Assembly: GCA_015478945.1 (NCBI GenBank)
Contig: JABUQX010088111.1
Coordinates: 1-25,907, forward strand
DNA length: 25,907 nt
Source of the DNA: Trachelipus rathkii
Taxonomy: Eukaryota; Arthropoda; Malacostraca; Isopoda; Trachelipodidae
Reading direction: 5' to 3'
Shown here piece after piece: positions 1 through 9,829 of this stretch (its first letter is position 1; every line of letters starts with the position of its first letter). The translations under genes were made by a program, and so were the position numbers. Under the pieces are notes generated by a model. That model had not been told where the DNA came from. It made no database searches and saw only the letters and a program-made list of their open reading frames with translations.

Positions 1-261
1 TACTTTGTTTATCATGTTTGTGTAATTTATCATCATCATATTTTGCTCTGCTTCGATTTCTTCTGACCTTCTACCTAGTGACACGATCAGAGCTATTTAA
101 ACTTTCAACATCATTTTTCATAGTTACATTTGCCGCAATTCACACACACACACACGTTCAATCGTAAAAAAAAAATGCTCACCAACGTAAAGAATTTCCT
201 AATTCTGTATAAAAATAGAATAAAAAAGAATAGCAACCCACAGAATTAAGGAAATTCCTTA
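1..261. other. Unassigned AT-rich sequence with a short (CA)n run
   Basis: No open frame or recognisable element is seen. A short dinucleotide CA run lies at 141-155. The stretch ends where the first piece of element X becomes recognisable by similarity to the two later copies. Confidence 0.5.
192..257. repeat. Short inverted repeat (hairpin)
   Basis: The arms GAATTTCCTAATTCTGT (192-208) and ACAGAATTAAGGAAATTC (240-257) are reverse complements apart from one bulged base, with a 31-base AT-rich spacer. It lies just upstream of the point where element X similarity begins. It could be a remnant end of another small element or chance in AT-rich DNA. No function is inferred. Confidence 0.5.
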
Positions 262-504
262 CGGAATTATTGCATGGATAATAAAAAGCAAGCTATCAAG
301 ATTTTTCTTTATGACTTGCCAAAATTGAACCTCCCACCGTATCCCCTATTGTGAAAAAAATATTTTTTGCCTATTGAAAAAACCAGACCATTCGAAAGAG
401 TATTCACCTCACACTAGAGAGTGTTAAACCTAAAAATCAGAAATTTGATGATTACTACCAAAAAGTCTTGAAACCCCTGGTGTGAAAACAAGTCCATAAC
501 TTAA
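262..504 (+). mobile_element. Element X, 3'-end fragment (copy 0)
   Basis: This stretch aligns with the last ~230 bases of the two longer X copies (ends at 2763 and 5009). Shared landmarks are GACTTGCCAAAATTGA, TATTTTTTGCCTATTGAAAA, ACACTAGAGAGTGTTAAA and GATGATTACTACC. It ends at a TTAA (501-504), the same tetranucleotide that bounds the other copies, but its terminal inverted repeat is eroded. The 5' part is missing. No coding capacity is seen. Orientation is arbitrary, set so that all three copies read the same way. Confidence 0.7.
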
Positions 505-534
505 TGAGTGTGATCTAGGGATGTGAAAATTGAA

Positions 535-580
535 GTAGACCGAATTGCCCCCCCCAAAATCATGGGGCAATTCGGTCCAC
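535..580. repeat. 17-bp hairpin in duplicated BEL segment, copy 1
   Basis: The arms GTAGACCGAATTGCCCC (535-551) and GGGGCAATTCGGTCCAC (564-580) pair at 16 of 17 positions around a 12-base loop. The same hairpin occurs in the second copy of the segment (2790-2836) with a different loop. It is markedly more GC-rich than its surroundings. It may be the end of a small inserted element or a structured RNA segment; neither is established. Confidence 0.7.
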
Positions 581-740
581 GTTGCTTATCGGCTTCTAAC
601 ATTAAACCTAATATATATATATACATAATATAAATTATACTAATTCTACTCCTAAAAGATAATATTAATAAAAATTTGCTTTTTTTGAAAAAAAAAAAAA
701 TAGTCTCCATAAACCTTTATCATACTTTTAGCATACAAGT

Positions 741-984
741 CATACTTTGAAACCTTATTCGATATTGAAAGACTCTCGATTAGGAACAAAGTACTTATGA
801 ATAACTGGTTATGTTATCAGGTTTATTATCAATTCTAAAATATTTTAAAACTAATAAATATAATCTTCCTCAACCTGACCTTTCTATTGAACAACATATA
901 GGAAAAATAAGATCTAATAATTCATACAATAGAGTTGCTACTGAGATTTTGGATAAAGTATTTCCAAAAGAAATGTTTTTTACC
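741..984 (+). pseudogene. BEL/Pao pol fragment (region just before integrase), duplicate 1
   Basis: Broken reading frames encode a stretch matching the part of BEL/Pao polyproteins between RNase H and integrase. It has a run like the family's 'LLRVTAYVLRFI' segment, followed by a W-I-K-x-x-Q-x-x-x-F-P-x-x-L type motif. The frame changes near 945, so the tryptophan-containing part is in another frame from the upstream part. It is a near copy of 2969-3211. In this copy the frame runs past the TTAA at about 984 without the GGGGAC inverted-repeat end seen at 3212, so the boundary with element X is less clear here. It is non-functional. Confidence 0.65.
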
Positions 985-2763
985 GGAATTAACAAATTTA
1001 GTTGTTCTAGTTAATTTATTTTTTTCATTAAACACCATTCGAAGGAGGAAAGATTTCTCGACAATATTTGATGACACATGTAAAAAGATGTTTAGATTTT
1101 ATGTAATTTCTTCCCCAAATATCATGAATCAGCATCTTAATCAGCAATTATAAGTCTTTTACTTAAACTACAAAAGAAGAGTTGCAATCGGATTTCACTA
1201 AAATACTTAAAAAACACGTATGTTTTATGAAATAACTCACAAAAAGCAGCAAAATAGAGAAAAATTTTGATTTTAATCCAAAACTACTTTTTTTTTCTAC
1301 ATAAATTTAAAAGTTATCCGAAATATTATACGAGAAGTTTTTATATTTTTTCATGAATTATACATGAAAAAGTTGGTCAATGTACACATAGTTGAAATGG
1401 ACAGAAAAGTATAAAATTGTGTTGGATTTTTGTTATATCCCTGGGGCAGCAGCTGTATGTAAAAAAATTTTTTAAAAATAGCAAGAAGATGAACCGTTAG
1501 CAACGTCAAAATCGCTGGGTATACAACAAATTCTATATAAATGGAAAAATGTGTATCTCACCAATATTTACAAGTTGTAAAAATTTAATTATAAAATCAC
1601 GATGAATAGTAAAAACGTTATATGCCATCATTGATTTCAATTTTATTTTTTTTTTTAACTAAAAAGAAAATCGCAATAACTTTTTTTTATTATATATCCG
1701 ATTAATGAAACTTTCAGAGCATGTATAACTGGAAAGGAATACATATATTGTGTTAAGATAAATTTTTTTATACCAAACACTTTTGCCGCTTTTAAGGGGA
1801 AACATAAATTTTAAAAAGTTTCTCCGTGAGTAGCAGCAAAACCATTGGGCGTACAGAAAGTTTATCTAAATAAAAGATGTTTATATCGTCGAGTTATAAA
1901 GGCCAAAAAAATTATTCTTATCAGATGAATAATGAAAATGTTGCATGACATCAATCATTAAAAAAAAATTTTGCCAACTCAAAAATGAAAACTATGAAAA
2001 CTTTTTTATATATATACGATCAGTATGAAATTTCCAGGAGCATTTATAATTGGGGAAGGTAGACTATGCCAAACAGATTTGTCACTGCTGTTCATGGGAA
2101 ACATTTTGAAGTTTTCAAAAGTTTTTTCGTGATAGCGGCAAAACTGTTGGGCATATCAAATATTAATCGCAAATAAAATATGTATCTTGTAGAGGTACGC
2201 AAGCTGTGAAAGTTTCAATGCAATTGAGTAAATAATAAAAAAGTTATATTCCACCAGTTCTAAATTTTTTTTTTTTTTGCTACAAAAAAATTAATATGAT
2301 TTTTTGTTCAATCAATACAAAACTTTTAGATCATATACTACTAGGTAGTTCACATTTTTGTTTAGATAAATGTTTTGTAAACTCATGGGGTTTGCCGCTT
2401 GCATATGGGGAAACTTTTGAAAATTTGAAAATTTTCCCATGACAGAGGCAAATCTGTTCTCCATAATAAATAATTTTATTTAAACAAAAATGTGTATCTT
2501 CCCAACTATAACAAGCTCCGAAAGTTTGCCACTAATTTGTCAACACACAAAAAGGTTATCAAGATTTTTCTTTTATGACTTGCCAAAATTGACTATAAAT
2601 CAAGCCATATTATGAAGAAATATTTTTTGCCTATTGAAAATTCTAGACCATTCGAAAGAGCATTCAATTCTACACTAGAGAGTGTTAAAACCCTTAAAAT
2701 CAGAATTGATGATTACTACCTTCAAAAGTTAGAAAACCCTACGTGAAATCCATAAAACTTTAA
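985..2763 (+). mobile_element. Element X, long copy A
   Basis: This ~1.78-kb noncoding element aligns along almost its full length with copy B (3212-5009), starting from ACACCATTCGAA at about 1031. It differs by substitutions and many small indels in homopolymers. It ends at TTAA (2760-2763). The first ~45 bases do not show the inverted-repeat end of copy B, so that end is lost or was replaced. Four degenerate subrepeats, marked by a GAG-AGC-GCAAAAC-TGGGC-like core, lie at about 1498, 1826, 2130 and 2440. No open frame of useful length is present, so it would be non-autonomous. Confidence 0.7.
1250..2600 (+). repeat. Degenerate ~310-bp tandem subrepeats inside element X copy A
   Basis: The same succession of landmarks recurs about every 305-330 bases: a poly-T/poly-A tract, a short run around CGATTAATxxGAAACTTTC, a TTTGCCGCT box, a GGGGAAAC box followed by AAAATTT, a GGCAAAACxxTTGGGC core, a TTTAxxTAAATAAAA stretch, then TGTATATC. 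Cores start near 1498, 1826, 2130 and 2440. The units are strongly diverged from each other but line up one-to-one with units in copy B, so the array formed before the two copies separated. Confidence 0.65.
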
Positions 2764-2789
2764 TGAGGATTCTTAGGGATGAAATTGAA

Positions 2790-2836
2790 GTAGACCGAAT
2801 TGCCCCGCCCCAAAAACGTGGGGCAATTCGGTCCAC
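2790..2836. repeat. 17-bp hairpin in duplicated BEL segment, copy 2
   Basis: The arms GTAGACCGAATTGCCCC (2790-2806) and GGGGCAATTCGGTCCAC (2820-2836) are identical to those in the first copy (535-580), while the loop between them differs. Seventeen-base arms surviving unchanged in both copies of an otherwise drifting duplication are notable, although the duplication may simply be young. Confidence 0.7.
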
Positions 2837-2968
2837 GTTGCTTATCGGCTTCTAACATTAATCCTATATTATATATACAAATACAATTATACTAATTCTA
2901 CTCCTAAAGGATAATATTAATATATAAAAAAATTTTTTGAAAAAAAATAGTCTCCATAAACCTTATCA

Positions 2969-3211
2969 TTTTGAGTACCCCTGATTTTGAAACTTGAAAG
3001 ATTCTCAAATAGGAATAAAGTCCTTAGAATAACGGGTTATGTAATCAGGTTTTTTCATAATTTAAAATATTTTAAAACTAATAAATATAATCCTCAACCT
3101 GACCTTTCTATTGAACAACATATAGGAAAAATAAGATCTAATAATTTATATAATAGAGTTGCTACCGAGTTTTGGATAAAGTATTTCCAAAAGAAATGCT
3201 TTTCCCCAGAC
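2969..3211 (+). pseudogene. BEL/Pao pol fragment (region just before integrase), duplicate 2
   Basis: An open stretch of about 80 codons, starting near 2978, shows the BEL/Pao pre-integrase segment: an E-R-F-S-N run, then 'KVLRITGYVIRFFHNLK'-like sequence, then 'FWIKYFQKKCF' followed by a Pro-Asp-Leu. In BEL/Pao elements this last motif sits about 20 residues before the integrase zinc-binding region. Here it is cut at a TTAA (3212-3215), where element X copy B begins. The matching downstream half resumes at 5011. Upstream of 2969 no RNase H sequence is recognisable. It is a remnant only. Confidence 0.75.
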
Positions 3212-5009
3212 TTAAGGGGACATTGCGTGTAGCAACACTAATGTAATTTTTTGATAAATTATACACCATTCGAAAGAGGAAAGATTTCTCAACAATATTT
3301 GTTTTGATGACACATGTAAAAAGGCGTTTAGAATTTCTGTAATTCCTTCCCAAATATCATGAATCAGCATTTTAATCAGCATATTTTAACAGTGAATTTA
3401 CTAACCAAAAGATTTTTGCAAGCGGATTTCACTAAAATACTTGCCATACACATATGTTTTATGAAATAACTCACAAATAGCAGCAATATATAGAGAAATA
3501 TTTTTTGATTTTCCAAATCCCCAACTTTTTTTTCTCCATAAAATTTAAAAGTTATCCGAAATATACCAAAAGTTTTTATATTTTCATGAATTATACATGA
3601 AAATGTAGTTCAATGTATACAAAATTGAAAACAAAAAAAGAAAAGTATAAAATAAGTATTGGATTTTTTGTTATACCCCTAAATAGCAGCTCAATGTAAA
3701 AAAATTTTTTTTTTAGTAAAATAGCCAAGAAGTTGAACTGTGAGCAGTGGCAAAACCACTGGGTATACAACAAATTTATATAAATGGAAAAGTATGCATC
3801 TCATTTTACAAGTTGTAAAATTTAATTCTAATCAGTAAACGAATAGTTAGATATATGATTTTTTTTTTTTTTTTTTTTTTTTTACTAAAAAAAAAATCTC
3901 AATAACTTTTTTATTATTTATCCGATTAATACGAAACTTTCACAGCATGTATAACTTGAAAGGATACACACATTGTGTTAAGATAAATTTTTTGTTTACC
4001 AAACACTTTTGCCGCTGTTCATGGGAAAACTTATTAATTTTAAAAAGTTTTCCTGTGAGTAGCAGCAAAACCATTGGGCGTACAGAAAATTTATCTAAAT
4101 AAAAGATGTGTATATCGTCGAGTTATAAAGGCCATAAAAATTTCATTCTTATCAGATGAATAATAAAAATGTTGCATGACACCAATCATTAAAAAAAAAT
4201 TTGGCAACTCAAAAATGAAAAACCATGAAAATTTAATTATTATTTATGCGATCAATTTGAAATTTTCAGAGCATTTATAATTTTTTCTATGCCAAACAGA
4301 TTTGTCACTGCTCATGGGAAACATTTTGAAGTTTTCAAAAGTTTTTTCATTCTCAGCGGCAAAACTGTTGGGCATATCAAATATTAATTTAAATAAAATA
4401 TGTATATCTTGTAGAGGTACGCAAGCTGTGAAAGTTTCAATGCAATTGAGTAAATAATAAAAAAGTTATAGGCCACCAGTTCTAATTTTTATTTTTTTAT
4501 TTTTTTTGCTACAAAAAAAAATTCATAATAATTTCTTTATTTTGTTCAATCAATACGAAACTTTCAGATCATATACTACTAGGCAAGGTTCACATTTTTT
4601 GTTTAGATAAATGTTTTGTAAACTCAAGGGGGTTTGCCACTGCATATGGGGAAACTTTTGAAAATTTGAAAATTTTCCCATGCACAGAGGCAAATCTGTT
4701 CTCCATACAAAAAATTTATTTAAACAAAAAATGTGTATCTTCCCCAACTATACTTGCTCCGAAAGTTTCGTGCTGATCGCATGAATAATAAAAAGGTTAT
4801 TGTGATTTTTCATTTATGACTTGCCAAAATTGAGCACCCCCGTATCCCCCTGTATATTGTGAATAAAATATTTTTTGCCTATTGAAAATACCCAGACCAT
4901 TCAAAAGTGCATTCAATTCTACACTAGAGAGTGTTAAAACCTAAAAATCATAGAATTGATGATTACTACCTTCAAAAGTTAGGAACCCCTACGTGCAACG
5001 TCCCCTTAA
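3212..5009 (+). mobile_element. Element X, copy B: TTAA-flanked element with terminal inverted repeats
   Basis: This is the best-preserved copy. The left end TTAAGGGGACATTGCGTGTAG (3212-3232) and the right end CTACGTGCAACGTCCCCTTAA (4989-5009) are inverted repeats matching at 18 of 21 positions. TTAA on both sides fits the target-site duplication of piggyBac-type transposition. The end sequence is not the usual CCC-type piggyBac terminus, so family assignment is tentative. The interior (~1.79 kb) has no transposase frame. It holds ~310-bp degenerate subrepeats. The insertion splits a BEL/Pao pol gene: the pre-integrase motif ends at the left border and the integrase starts at the right border. 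Confidence 0.75.
3500..4850 (+). repeat. Degenerate ~310-bp tandem subrepeats inside element X copy B
   Basis: Four units are marked by the core GAGxAGxxGCAAAACCAxTGGG and its diverged forms at about 3740, 4055, 4351 and 4681. Each is followed by a TTTATxTAAATxxAA stretch and TGTATATC-like sequence. Spacings are about 315, 296 and 330 bases. Each unit also carries a CATGGGxAAACTTTTxAAxxTTxAAAA block. A run of more than 30 T residues with AT variation lies at 3859-3883 and could hide assembly error. Confidence 0.65.
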
Positions 5010-5010
5010 A

Positions 5011-5824
5011 TAAAAAATAGCAACCGATGTAACCAATCTTCAAAAGGATCTAAAATTATTCATGGATGATGATAATATTCTTATAATGGGAAGGTACAGG
5101 TATGCAGGAACTAATCCTTATAATGCAAAGTACCCAGTGTTGCAGCTGAAATGTCATATTTGTAAATTAATAATAATTGAAAGTCATAATAAAGCTAAGC
5201 ATGCAGGTTTATGTGCACTCGTAATTTTATTCGGCAGGAACTGGATACCTCAAATTAGGTCCTATGTAAAAAGTATTTTGTTAAAGCATATGAGGTACCT
5301 ATTGTTGACCCCCTAATAAAAGAAAAATGTGATCATGAACATCCATTTCAAACAACTGCCATTGATTATGCTGGACCAATATTATTGAAAGACCCAGATG
5401 ACAAAAATAATAAAATTAAAGCTTTTATATTACTCTTTACTTGCTGTAACACTAGATTTACTAGTCTTCATGTAATTTATGATCTTACAACAGAGACATT
5501 TTTAAAACAACTTTGTAATCTTTCCCTTATTCACAACCAAAGAAAATAATCTCTGATAACCAGTCCACTTTTAAAAAGGCTAGTAGTTATTTAAGTAATT
5601 GGTTTCATAATTTTAAAGTGCAAAATTATTTGCAAGAAAATGGTATAACTTGGCAATTCACAGCTAGTTATTCTCCTAAAATTCTAGGAGTAGCAGAGAG
5701 AATTGTGGGGTTAATAAAAAAATCTTTATATACCTCCTGTAAGGGTAGATCAATCTCTGTAAGTAACTTCTTCACTATAGTGAAAGAAATAATGCATGCT
5801 ATTAATGTCCATCCATTAACTTAG
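5011..5824 (+). pseudogene. pol: BEL/Pao retrotransposon integrase, broken by frameshifts
   Basis: The integrase would insert retrotransposon cDNA into the genome. Frame 5014-5316 carries the N-terminal zinc-binding type region, with a 'GRYRYAG' segment resembling the family's GRLR block, then His-x-x-x and His-Ala-Gly landmarks (about 5150-5215). The expected Cys pair is lost where the frame shifts near 5275. The core domain follows in a second frame (5280-5550) with 'TAIDYAGP' and 'LFTCCNTRF'. A further shift leads to a third frame with 'SDNQSTF' and 'GVAERIVGLIKKSL'. The catalytic Asp, Asp and Glu are at codons 5364, 5555 and 5696. At least two frameshifts and in-frame stops make it non-functional. 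Family assignment rests on the motif set typical of BEL/Pao. Confidence 0.82.
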
Positions 5825-6500
5825 TTAGCTTAAAAGACCATTCTTATGATGTTAATTATCCCATTTATGTTAATATTTGTTCAGGATTTAAAATACAACT
5901 TTTTAACCACTCCTGAAGTCAAAGTTTCTTCTAATGAAAGAGGGAAATTTTTGATCCAAATTATACTCCTAATGATCAAAAATCTATTATAAAAAACTTT
6001 AAAACTCTATCCCATCAATAAAAGGTAATAAAAATAAATGGAGAGATGAATATCTCTTGGGTTTACGAGAAAGAGAGAAAAGCAGCATAAACTAATCACT
6101 AAAATTTAAAATTGGGAAATGTGTTTGCTTAATGAATTGAGTAAGCTTCCAAAATGTGTTTGGAAGTTAGCTAGAATTATTGAATTGATGTTCATCCTGA
6201 TGATGAAGGTATTATAAGACATGTGACTGTACAAGCTGGACAGGGACATCAATATAAAAGACATGTTTATAACCTTTACCCATTAGAAATTCCTACTGAG
6301 AACTTGATCCCAGACTTGCAAATTGATGACATGACTTTACCCAAAAATGATTCTCCTCAATAAGACACTTTAATGACAAGACCTAAAAGAGCGGCGGCTG
6401 TTAAGTTTCAAAATAGAATTAAAAACTTATTTAAACATGATGATTTAACTCTTAGATTCAAGTACACTGGAGGAGATTCTGTAAAATATTAAGAAAGGTA
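5825..6500 (+). pseudogene. pol: BEL/Pao pol C-terminal region (DUF5641-like), broken
   Basis: This follows the integrase directly. A 'KWRDEYLLGLRER' run near 6032-6075 matches the R-W-x-x-E-Y-L-x-x-L-R motif after the BEL/Pao integrase. At 6150-6363, over two frames, 'VWKLARII', then 'HPDDEGIIRHVTVQAG', a Lys-Arg pair and 'LYPLEIP' match the small C-terminal domain of this family, which normally ends in an R-x-x-x-x-L-x-x-L block. Several stops and at least two frameshifts are present. Downstream (6363-6500) a weaker basic stretch continues to the purine tract. Confidence 0.75.
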
Positions 6501-6524
6501 ACTCCAGTTAGATAGATAGTTATA

Positions 6525-6570
6525 GGATAAGAAGAAGAAGGAAAAAAATTGTTTTTGAGGGGAGTATTGA
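6525..6570 (+). other. Purine-rich tract and possible 3' LTR start of the BEL/Pao element
   Basis: A run of GAAGAAGAAGG and further A/G bases is followed by TTTTTGAGGGGAGTATTGAA. GGGGAGTAT directly after the end of pol, followed by TG, is the usual arrangement of polypurine tract and LTR start in BEL/Pao elements. The LTR would begin near TG at 6568. No second LTR copy is visible in the window, so its far end cannot be fixed. Confidence 0.45.
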
Positions 6571-7365
6571 AATTTACGTAATGTTAATCATGTGATACAC
6601 AAATAAACAAAAAAAAATCTAACTTTAAATTTGTTAAACAAGCGTTTTAAAATATGCTTTGGGAAAATGGTCTAGCCAGATGCAAAGAAAAAGGAAAAAT
6701 ACAACTTAAATTGGGAGAGAGAGATTATTAATTCCATCCCCTTCAGATACTCCTCAATCTCAAGATCTGCAACTTTTTCCAGTTTGATCTTGATGAGAGA
6801 ACAATACACCCTTCAAAAAAAATGAGGAAATTTTTATTAGATTTATTCGATCATTGTGCTTTTTATACCAAAACTACGATTACATGTGCTTTATTACTAA
6901 ATAACCAAATAAATGATAAAAAATAGATATATACGATTATATTAGTAAAGACCAACCACTAGAATTTAACTCGGTTTAGATCCTATTTTAAATACACACA
7001 CACTAATAATAGTTCAAAATTAAACTGACACAGACAAATATATAACACTAATTGATAAAAGCAGTAAATATATATCATTGAGAACTCAGCATACTGGTTA
7101 TGTAATTTTAATAATACTCTGTACAAAACGCATTCATTGTGTAAAAGTGATTCTTACAATGGCTTATAGAGAGAGACAGTAGTAGGTATAATAAGGGCTC
7201 TCACAGTTAATTTGTTGACAAGTGTGGACTCACACACTGCAATTCATAGGTTATTGCTTTATTATTAATATACATCATGGATATTCATTATTTTATAAAT
7301 TCTGCTTCTCTCTTCTGATTATCACATAACAAAATCCACTGATTATAATCCTGATTCTCTACTCA
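6571..7365. other. Unassigned AT-rich stretch, may include 3' LTR of the BEL/Pao element
   Basis: No open frame or recognisable motif is seen on either strand. By position it could contain the BEL/Pao 3' LTR, but without the 5' LTR this cannot be checked here. Confidence 0.4.
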
Positions 7366-7790
7366 CTTCTTGGTAGTTACATGATTCATTTCACCAACTA
7401 ATTATTACTTTTTCTCTACATCTCTGGTGGTTATTTAGATTTTGTAACTACCAATATCTAACTAGCTAAACTTTTATTCTCATATATGGTGTGGTCATGT
7501 CTTTACCATAACCAACCCAATCTAAGCTTTTCTCTACCAACTTCTGGTGGTTATAGGTCATTAATTATTTAGTCTTACTAAGCTAATTTATTAAATATTT
7601 TTTACTCTTCACAACCACTCTTGGTGGTCATGATCTTTATCCTAACCAATCTTTGCTATTTCATCTACTTACATTCTATGGTGAATTTACATTTAATCTT
7701 TAGTTACTAACTATATAGCTCTTTAATTATTTTTTTCTCTAAGCAATTTACTGGTGGTATTACATGTTCTCATTAGCTGATTTACCTAGA
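7366..7790. repeat. Degenerate minisatellite, ~65-bp unit with ~130-bp higher period
   Basis: Seven spaced occurrences of a CT(T/C)TGGTGGT-like core lie at about 7366, 7421, 7490, 7547, 7622, 7680 and 7752. Each is followed by TA or CATG, then an ACCAA-CTAA-type segment. Spacings alternate between about 55-58 and 69-75 bases, giving a dimer period near 130. In several units ACCAC-like sequence just before the core can pair with GGTGGT to form a small hairpin, for example ACCACTCTTGGTGGT at about 7615. Noncoding. Confidence 0.6.
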
Positions 7791-9829
7791 TATATTATTA
7801 TGTAGGAGAAGTTGAGAAATCTGCTATTTGATTGAAGGTTGGGAGAAAAATTAGAATATTATGAATGTTACAATTATTAGCAATGTAAAGATCTCTAGTT
7901 TCTTATTATTATCTTCTTTTTTTTTTTTTCATAGAAGAATTGGAAAAAATTCCTTAACAAATTATTTATTTTGACTATATTTTACTCATTCATTTTTGAG
8001 TTTGAATACAATAAAAAATCGTTGAAAAGCCAAAAATAAAACAAAAGTACAAATAGAATCAATTTTTGGCTATAGCTATAATTTGTATAGATAACCGTTA
8101 AGATATCTATCTTCATCATTTATAAGATTAATTTAAATGACTATTCAATAAAGATTATTTGTATTAAAATTATTAATTGTTCATTAAAAATGAAAGAGTT
8201 TTATTCTTTAGCTATGTTTAGAGAATATTTTTTAAAAACATAAAGTAATCATTTATTAGAATCAATTTATTATGGATATTATTAAGTTAAGGGGATGATT
8301 GAAATTAGGATGGAACTCTTGGAAAGTTGCAGAAGAATATAAGAATACTAATGGTACAATAGCTTATAGAAAAATGTCACGTTGATTGGTATATTATATT
8401 TATTATAGACGTTCCGGTAAGAAATTTTATTATTGGTATTTAATTTTAAATTATATTCATATTAATTATTATTAATATTAATTATTTATTATTATTTTAA
8501 ATTATATTATTTTATTATTATATTATATTATAATTATAAATTTTATTTTATTATTAATTATTTTTATTATTTTTTCTTGTATTCTTAATAACTTATAAAT
8601 TTATTTTAATTCTTAAGAATTATTTATAAAACTTTATTCATTTACATATTTATCTTTTCCATATATTAACATGAATAAACTAATTGCTCACTGATACCTG
8701 TCAAAGATGAACTTGAAATAAAAGATGAGTTAAAAGATGAACCATCATAAGATAATATGAAGATATTTTGGAAGTTAGAACGAGAGGTCATATTGAAACA
8801 AATTTTTCTAATTAGAAGTAAAGTTCATGCTATCTGGATAATATAGAGAATTAAAAGTTGGTTTTAAAATTTGTATTGCTTTTAGTATTTTGTAAAGAAG
8901 CTCCTCCATTTGAAATTTACTTTCATTAAAATTATTATTATTTATACTATGTTCTCGTTTAAAATTTTAGTTAAACTTATTTATGCATAAAGATCATACA
9001 GTGTTACAATTTTACATATGTAATTTATATCATATTATATTTTGAAATACTATTATATCCTCTCTGTTTATTAAAGATATAGATATTTTGAAAATCACAT
9101 TTATAGAGAGAATTTTGGGAGTAAATTAAAGTTTTATATCTTTTTTTTCATCTTTTTAATCTTATTTTATTCCACATAAATACTATTTTAGGATCAGTAA
9201 ACTATTATATATTACTATTTAATATATAGTCACATATTCATAAACCTTAAATATCTTATTTATTATAATCCATTTTATTTACTAGTTTAATATATTTTAA
9301 ATATGAAATTATAGTTATAAGCCAGGGAGTTGCGTCTTTCATCCTTCTAATAACATTTCAAATATTTCTCTAATTATTTATTTATTTCTGAATTATATAC
9401 TAAAATATCTTTCTGATTCTTTTCTTTCACTTATCGAGTTTTATTGACATTAACTATCCACTTCATTATTATTACTTTACTAGAATTTCTATGATCATCT
9501 GATTGAATTGAAAGAACTTAGAATAAAATAAAAAACCAATGGTTGTCACAACATTGTAGGTTTTCTTATAACTAACAAACAAAAAAGTTGTAAATGAAAT
9601 TTAATCTTTGGTATTCCTTTAATTGAGTTAATGAATAACTCAATCATTAATCATCACTAATCTAACCTCTATCCAATAGAATCTCCATAGAATTTGAAAG
9701 ACGGTAGAGGCTCAGTCATACTCAACAAGTTAACTTGAAAAAGATAGATAGAACTTAAACATGATTATAATACCATTTGGATCCACTATTACATATAATC
9801 CTTTTATTCTTTTACGGTCTTGTAAATGC
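7791..9829. other. AT-rich sequence without recognisable genes
   Basis: All frames are heavily interrupted. A 25-codon peptide with a helix-turn-helix look lies at 8308-8385 (see findings). A low-complexity AT tract is listed separately at 8430-8640. Otherwise nothing is recognised. Confidence 0.5.
8430..8640. repeat. Low-complexity A/T tract
   Basis: About 200 bases are composed almost only of A and T in ATT, TATT and ATTAATATTA patterns, without a strict period. Confidence 0.75.

Noticed and set aside
501..710. 69-codon minus-strand frame
   Set aside because: It overlaps the hairpin and AT tract of the duplicated BEL segment, and the second copy does not keep the frame.
6568..7300. A complete 3' LTR of the BEL/Pao element
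   Set aside because: Only the purine tract and TG start are suggestive; without a second LTR or a clear CA end it cannot be delimited.
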